From NCBI GenBank assembly GCA_027452145.1, contig DAIDHB010000490.1, positions 1 through 44,411 on the forward strand: a stretch of 44,411 nucleotides of DNA, in the 5' to 3' direction. The notes beneath the pieces were generated by a model. It saw nothing but the letters and a program-made list of their open reading frames with translations, was not told the DNA's origin and did not search any database. The number at the start of each line of letters is the position of its first letter. Positions within the stretch are counted from its first letter, which is position 1. This stretch comes from Planctomycetales bacterium (GTDB lineage Bacteria; Planctomycetota; Planctomycetia; Isosphaerales; Isosphaeraceae). The position numbers and the translations under genes are program-made. Positions 42,906-44,411 of this stretch are shown here, one piece after another.

Positions 42906-43909
42906 CGACGATCGCACTCCTCGGATCTCAGGACGCCCCCGGCCGGGTCGGACCGCGAGGGGTGGCCTCGGGTAGGTCCGCCGCGCGACTCCAGCGGGCG
43001 GAGAGGGAAGTCGGGAGGGCCGGTCGGCCTTCGGATGGAATTCGATGGCTTTGGTCTGGGGTTCCGTCGGCAGTCGGGGCCGCGGAACCGGTTTGCCCGA
43101 GGCCTCGTGACAGGAATAACACACCGACGGGTACCGCCGATAGACACGCTCGACGGCCGCTCCGACCTCGCACCGGGGCAGACCGCACGTCGACGCGAGG
43201 GAAGAGGGTGGTATCCGGCGGGCGGGTCGGACCCGGCCGGGGCTGGACCTCGGGCCCGCACCCACGAGCGTTCCGGGTGAAATCTGCTTATTCGGGTTTC
43301 TTGGTGTCGCGAATCCGTCGGGATCTCGACTGACCTAGAGGATTCGACGGCGGTCGCGGCCCGGTCGACGGGGCCGACGGCCGGACCCATCATCGGAGGC
43401 CCGCGCGCCGAGTCCGAGTGGAGCACGGCCGCCGATCGCGATGCCGGCGCGACCGGTCCTCGGTGCGACGAGAGGTCCGCTGCCGGCCGTTTCGCCCCAT
43501 ATCCGTGGCTTGTCCTGGAGGAACCGGCCGCCACACGACATGTCATCGTCCGACTGGCCGGTAGGATTGGAAGGAAATGAGCCCGGCGATGATCGCCCGG
43601 GCGCGGGTCGATCCGATCGCGGGGAGCCGGCGGCGGCCGTCCGCCCGTCGAGGACGGCGGGGCCTCGGTCCGGACACCTTCGAACGAGGGGATATCACCC
43701 GGGAGATCCGCATCGGATCGCGCCTCGGGCAGTAAGGCGACCGGGGGGCTTCGCCGGGGCGCCGGGTCCCGCGATGGGCCGAGCCCCGATCGAGTTCGTC
43801 GTCTCGGGGCAACGATCGCCCCATGGACGGGTCAACGCGTGTCATTGGCAAGCCGCGCCTCGACGCCGGGGTGCGCGCCGGTTCCCAGTACGCAACGACC
43901 GGAGGACCG
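42906..43909. other. 1-kb intergenic region
   Basis: No supportable gene in 1,004 bases. A minus-strand stretch near 43,090-43,135 reads CYSCHEASGK, which contains a CxxCH-type haem motif, but it has no start, signal or continuation and is treated as chance or a very old fragment. The region before 43910 should hold the promoter of the final gene. Confidence 0.45.
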
Positions 43910-44411
43910 ATGATGATTCAGCACCGGATGATTCCGCACCAGGAGCAGCGAGCGATCCCGACCTCGTGGTTCCGGCGCGGGCCGACGCGGACGCGGCGGG
44001 CCGAGCATCGCAGGCGGCCGGTCGTCGAGCCGATGGAGGCGCGCCAGCTCCTGGCGACCGTGGCCGAGTTCCCGGTCCCCACCGCAAACTCCAACCCCAT
44101 CTCGATCGTGGCCGGTTCCGACGGCAATCTGTGGTTCACCGAGATTCTGGGCAACAAGATCGGTATGATCAACCCGACCACGCACGCCACGACCGACTTC
44201 CCCCTCCCGACGGCCAACGCCAACCCGTACTGGATCGCGGCGGGGCCCGACGGCAACCTCTGGTTCACCGAGCTCGCGGCGAACAAGATCGGGACGATCA
44301 ACCCGACCACGCACGTGATCACCGAGTTCGCCCTGCCGACGGCCGGCGCCAATATCCAGACCATCGCCGCCGGGCCGGTCGGCAACATGTGGTTCACCGA
44401 GCAGGGGGCCA
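43910..44411 (+). CDS. virginiamycin-B-lyase-like propeller protein, LEPR-XLL type (cut by the window end)
   Basis: ATG 43910 or ATG 43913, both after GGAGG (four or seven bases away). The basic N-terminus contains VVEPMEARQLLATV, the LEPR-XLL-like motif also present on the giant protein. Three blades of about 45 residues follow: AGSDGNLWFTEILGNKIG, AGPDGNLWFTELAANKIG and AGPVGNMWFTE. G-D/x-G-N-L-WFTE is the repeat of streptogramin lyase (Vgb) and its homologues. Planctomycete members of this kind are usually large surface proteins and not proven lyases. The frame is open at 44411, so more domains follow outside. Confidence 0.85.
   Translation, partial: MMIQHRMIPHQEQRAIPTSWFRRGPTRTRRAEHRRRPVVEPMEARQLLATVAEFPVPTANSNPISIVAGSDGNLWFTEILGNKIGMINPTTHATTDFPLPTANANPYWIAAGPDGNLWFTELAANKIGTINPTTHVITEFALPTAGANIQTIAAGPVGNMWFTEQGA

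Noticed and set aside
43090..43135. CYSCH haem-like motif on the minus strand
   Set aside because: No signal peptide, start or further cytochrome features. A CxxCH by chance is common enough.

Overview
The window is about 44 kb of very GC-rich bacterial chromosome. The gene content points to a planctomycete, most likely of the Isosphaeraceae or a close relative. The clues are giant surface proteins carrying an N-terminal LEPR-XLL-like motif (LEDRKVLS and VEPMEARQLL), a large-number-of-copies type 'STGPR...NALKHG' protein, the short planctomycete leucine-rich-repeat proteins, DUF1573 and Uma2 proteins, and several kinds of palindromic interspersed repeats. The genus assignment is inference; no rRNA or tRNA gene was seen.

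Layout. 1-1.2 kb holds a nested inverted-repeat element and a HicB antitoxin remnant. 1.2-4.2 kb is a two-gene membrane/exported protein operon. 4.9-8.3 kb holds a DksA/TraR-type zinc-finger protein closed by a terminator, a promoter, an HtrA-type periplasmic protease and trpD overlapping the protease stop. 8.3-10.7 kb (minus strand) has a GNAT acetyltransferase coupled to a rhomboid-fold protein that has lost its catalytic residues, then a STAS protein and a 74-residue acidic protein. 11.2-16.8 kb (minus) has an MscM/MscK-like mechanosensitive channel split into two ORFs around a palindromic repeat, and an M48-type membrane metalloprotease. 17.6-19.0 kb is a cobyrinate-diamide-synthase homologue with degenerate P-loop and degenerate glutaminase site. 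19.1-22.1 kb (minus) has an ECF sigma factor, a TPR/HEAT protein and two more STAS proteins. 22.6-31.7 kb has a DUF1573 protein and a convergent 2,702-residue repeat-rich surface protein. 

From 32 to 40 kb the window looks like an accessory, rearranged zone. An 'STGPR/NALKHG' gene is bracketed by clusters of REP-like palindromes and even ends inside one. Beyond it are a Uma2 protein, an LRR protein, a Panacea-type antitoxin with a frameshifted partner toxin, a VapC lacking its N-terminal half, an IS66 transposase tail, three copies of an undescribed dispersed repeat, and a second Uma2 protein. 40.6-44.4 kb holds a beta-propeller-like protein, an MFS exporter and the start of a virginiamycin-B-lyase-like propeller protein that runs off the right edge.

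The genes do not form one pathway. The recurring themes are envelope stress and surface structure (HtrA, M48, mechanosensitive channel, giant LEPR-XLL protein), phospho-switch signalling (three STAS proteins and an ECF sigma factor with no visible kinase or anti-sigma partner), and a graveyard of toxin-antitoxin and transposon fragments among palindromic repeats. The best candidates for something undescribed are the palindrome-bracketed STGPR/NALKHG locus, the Panacea module, and the doubly degenerate CbiA and rhomboid homologues.
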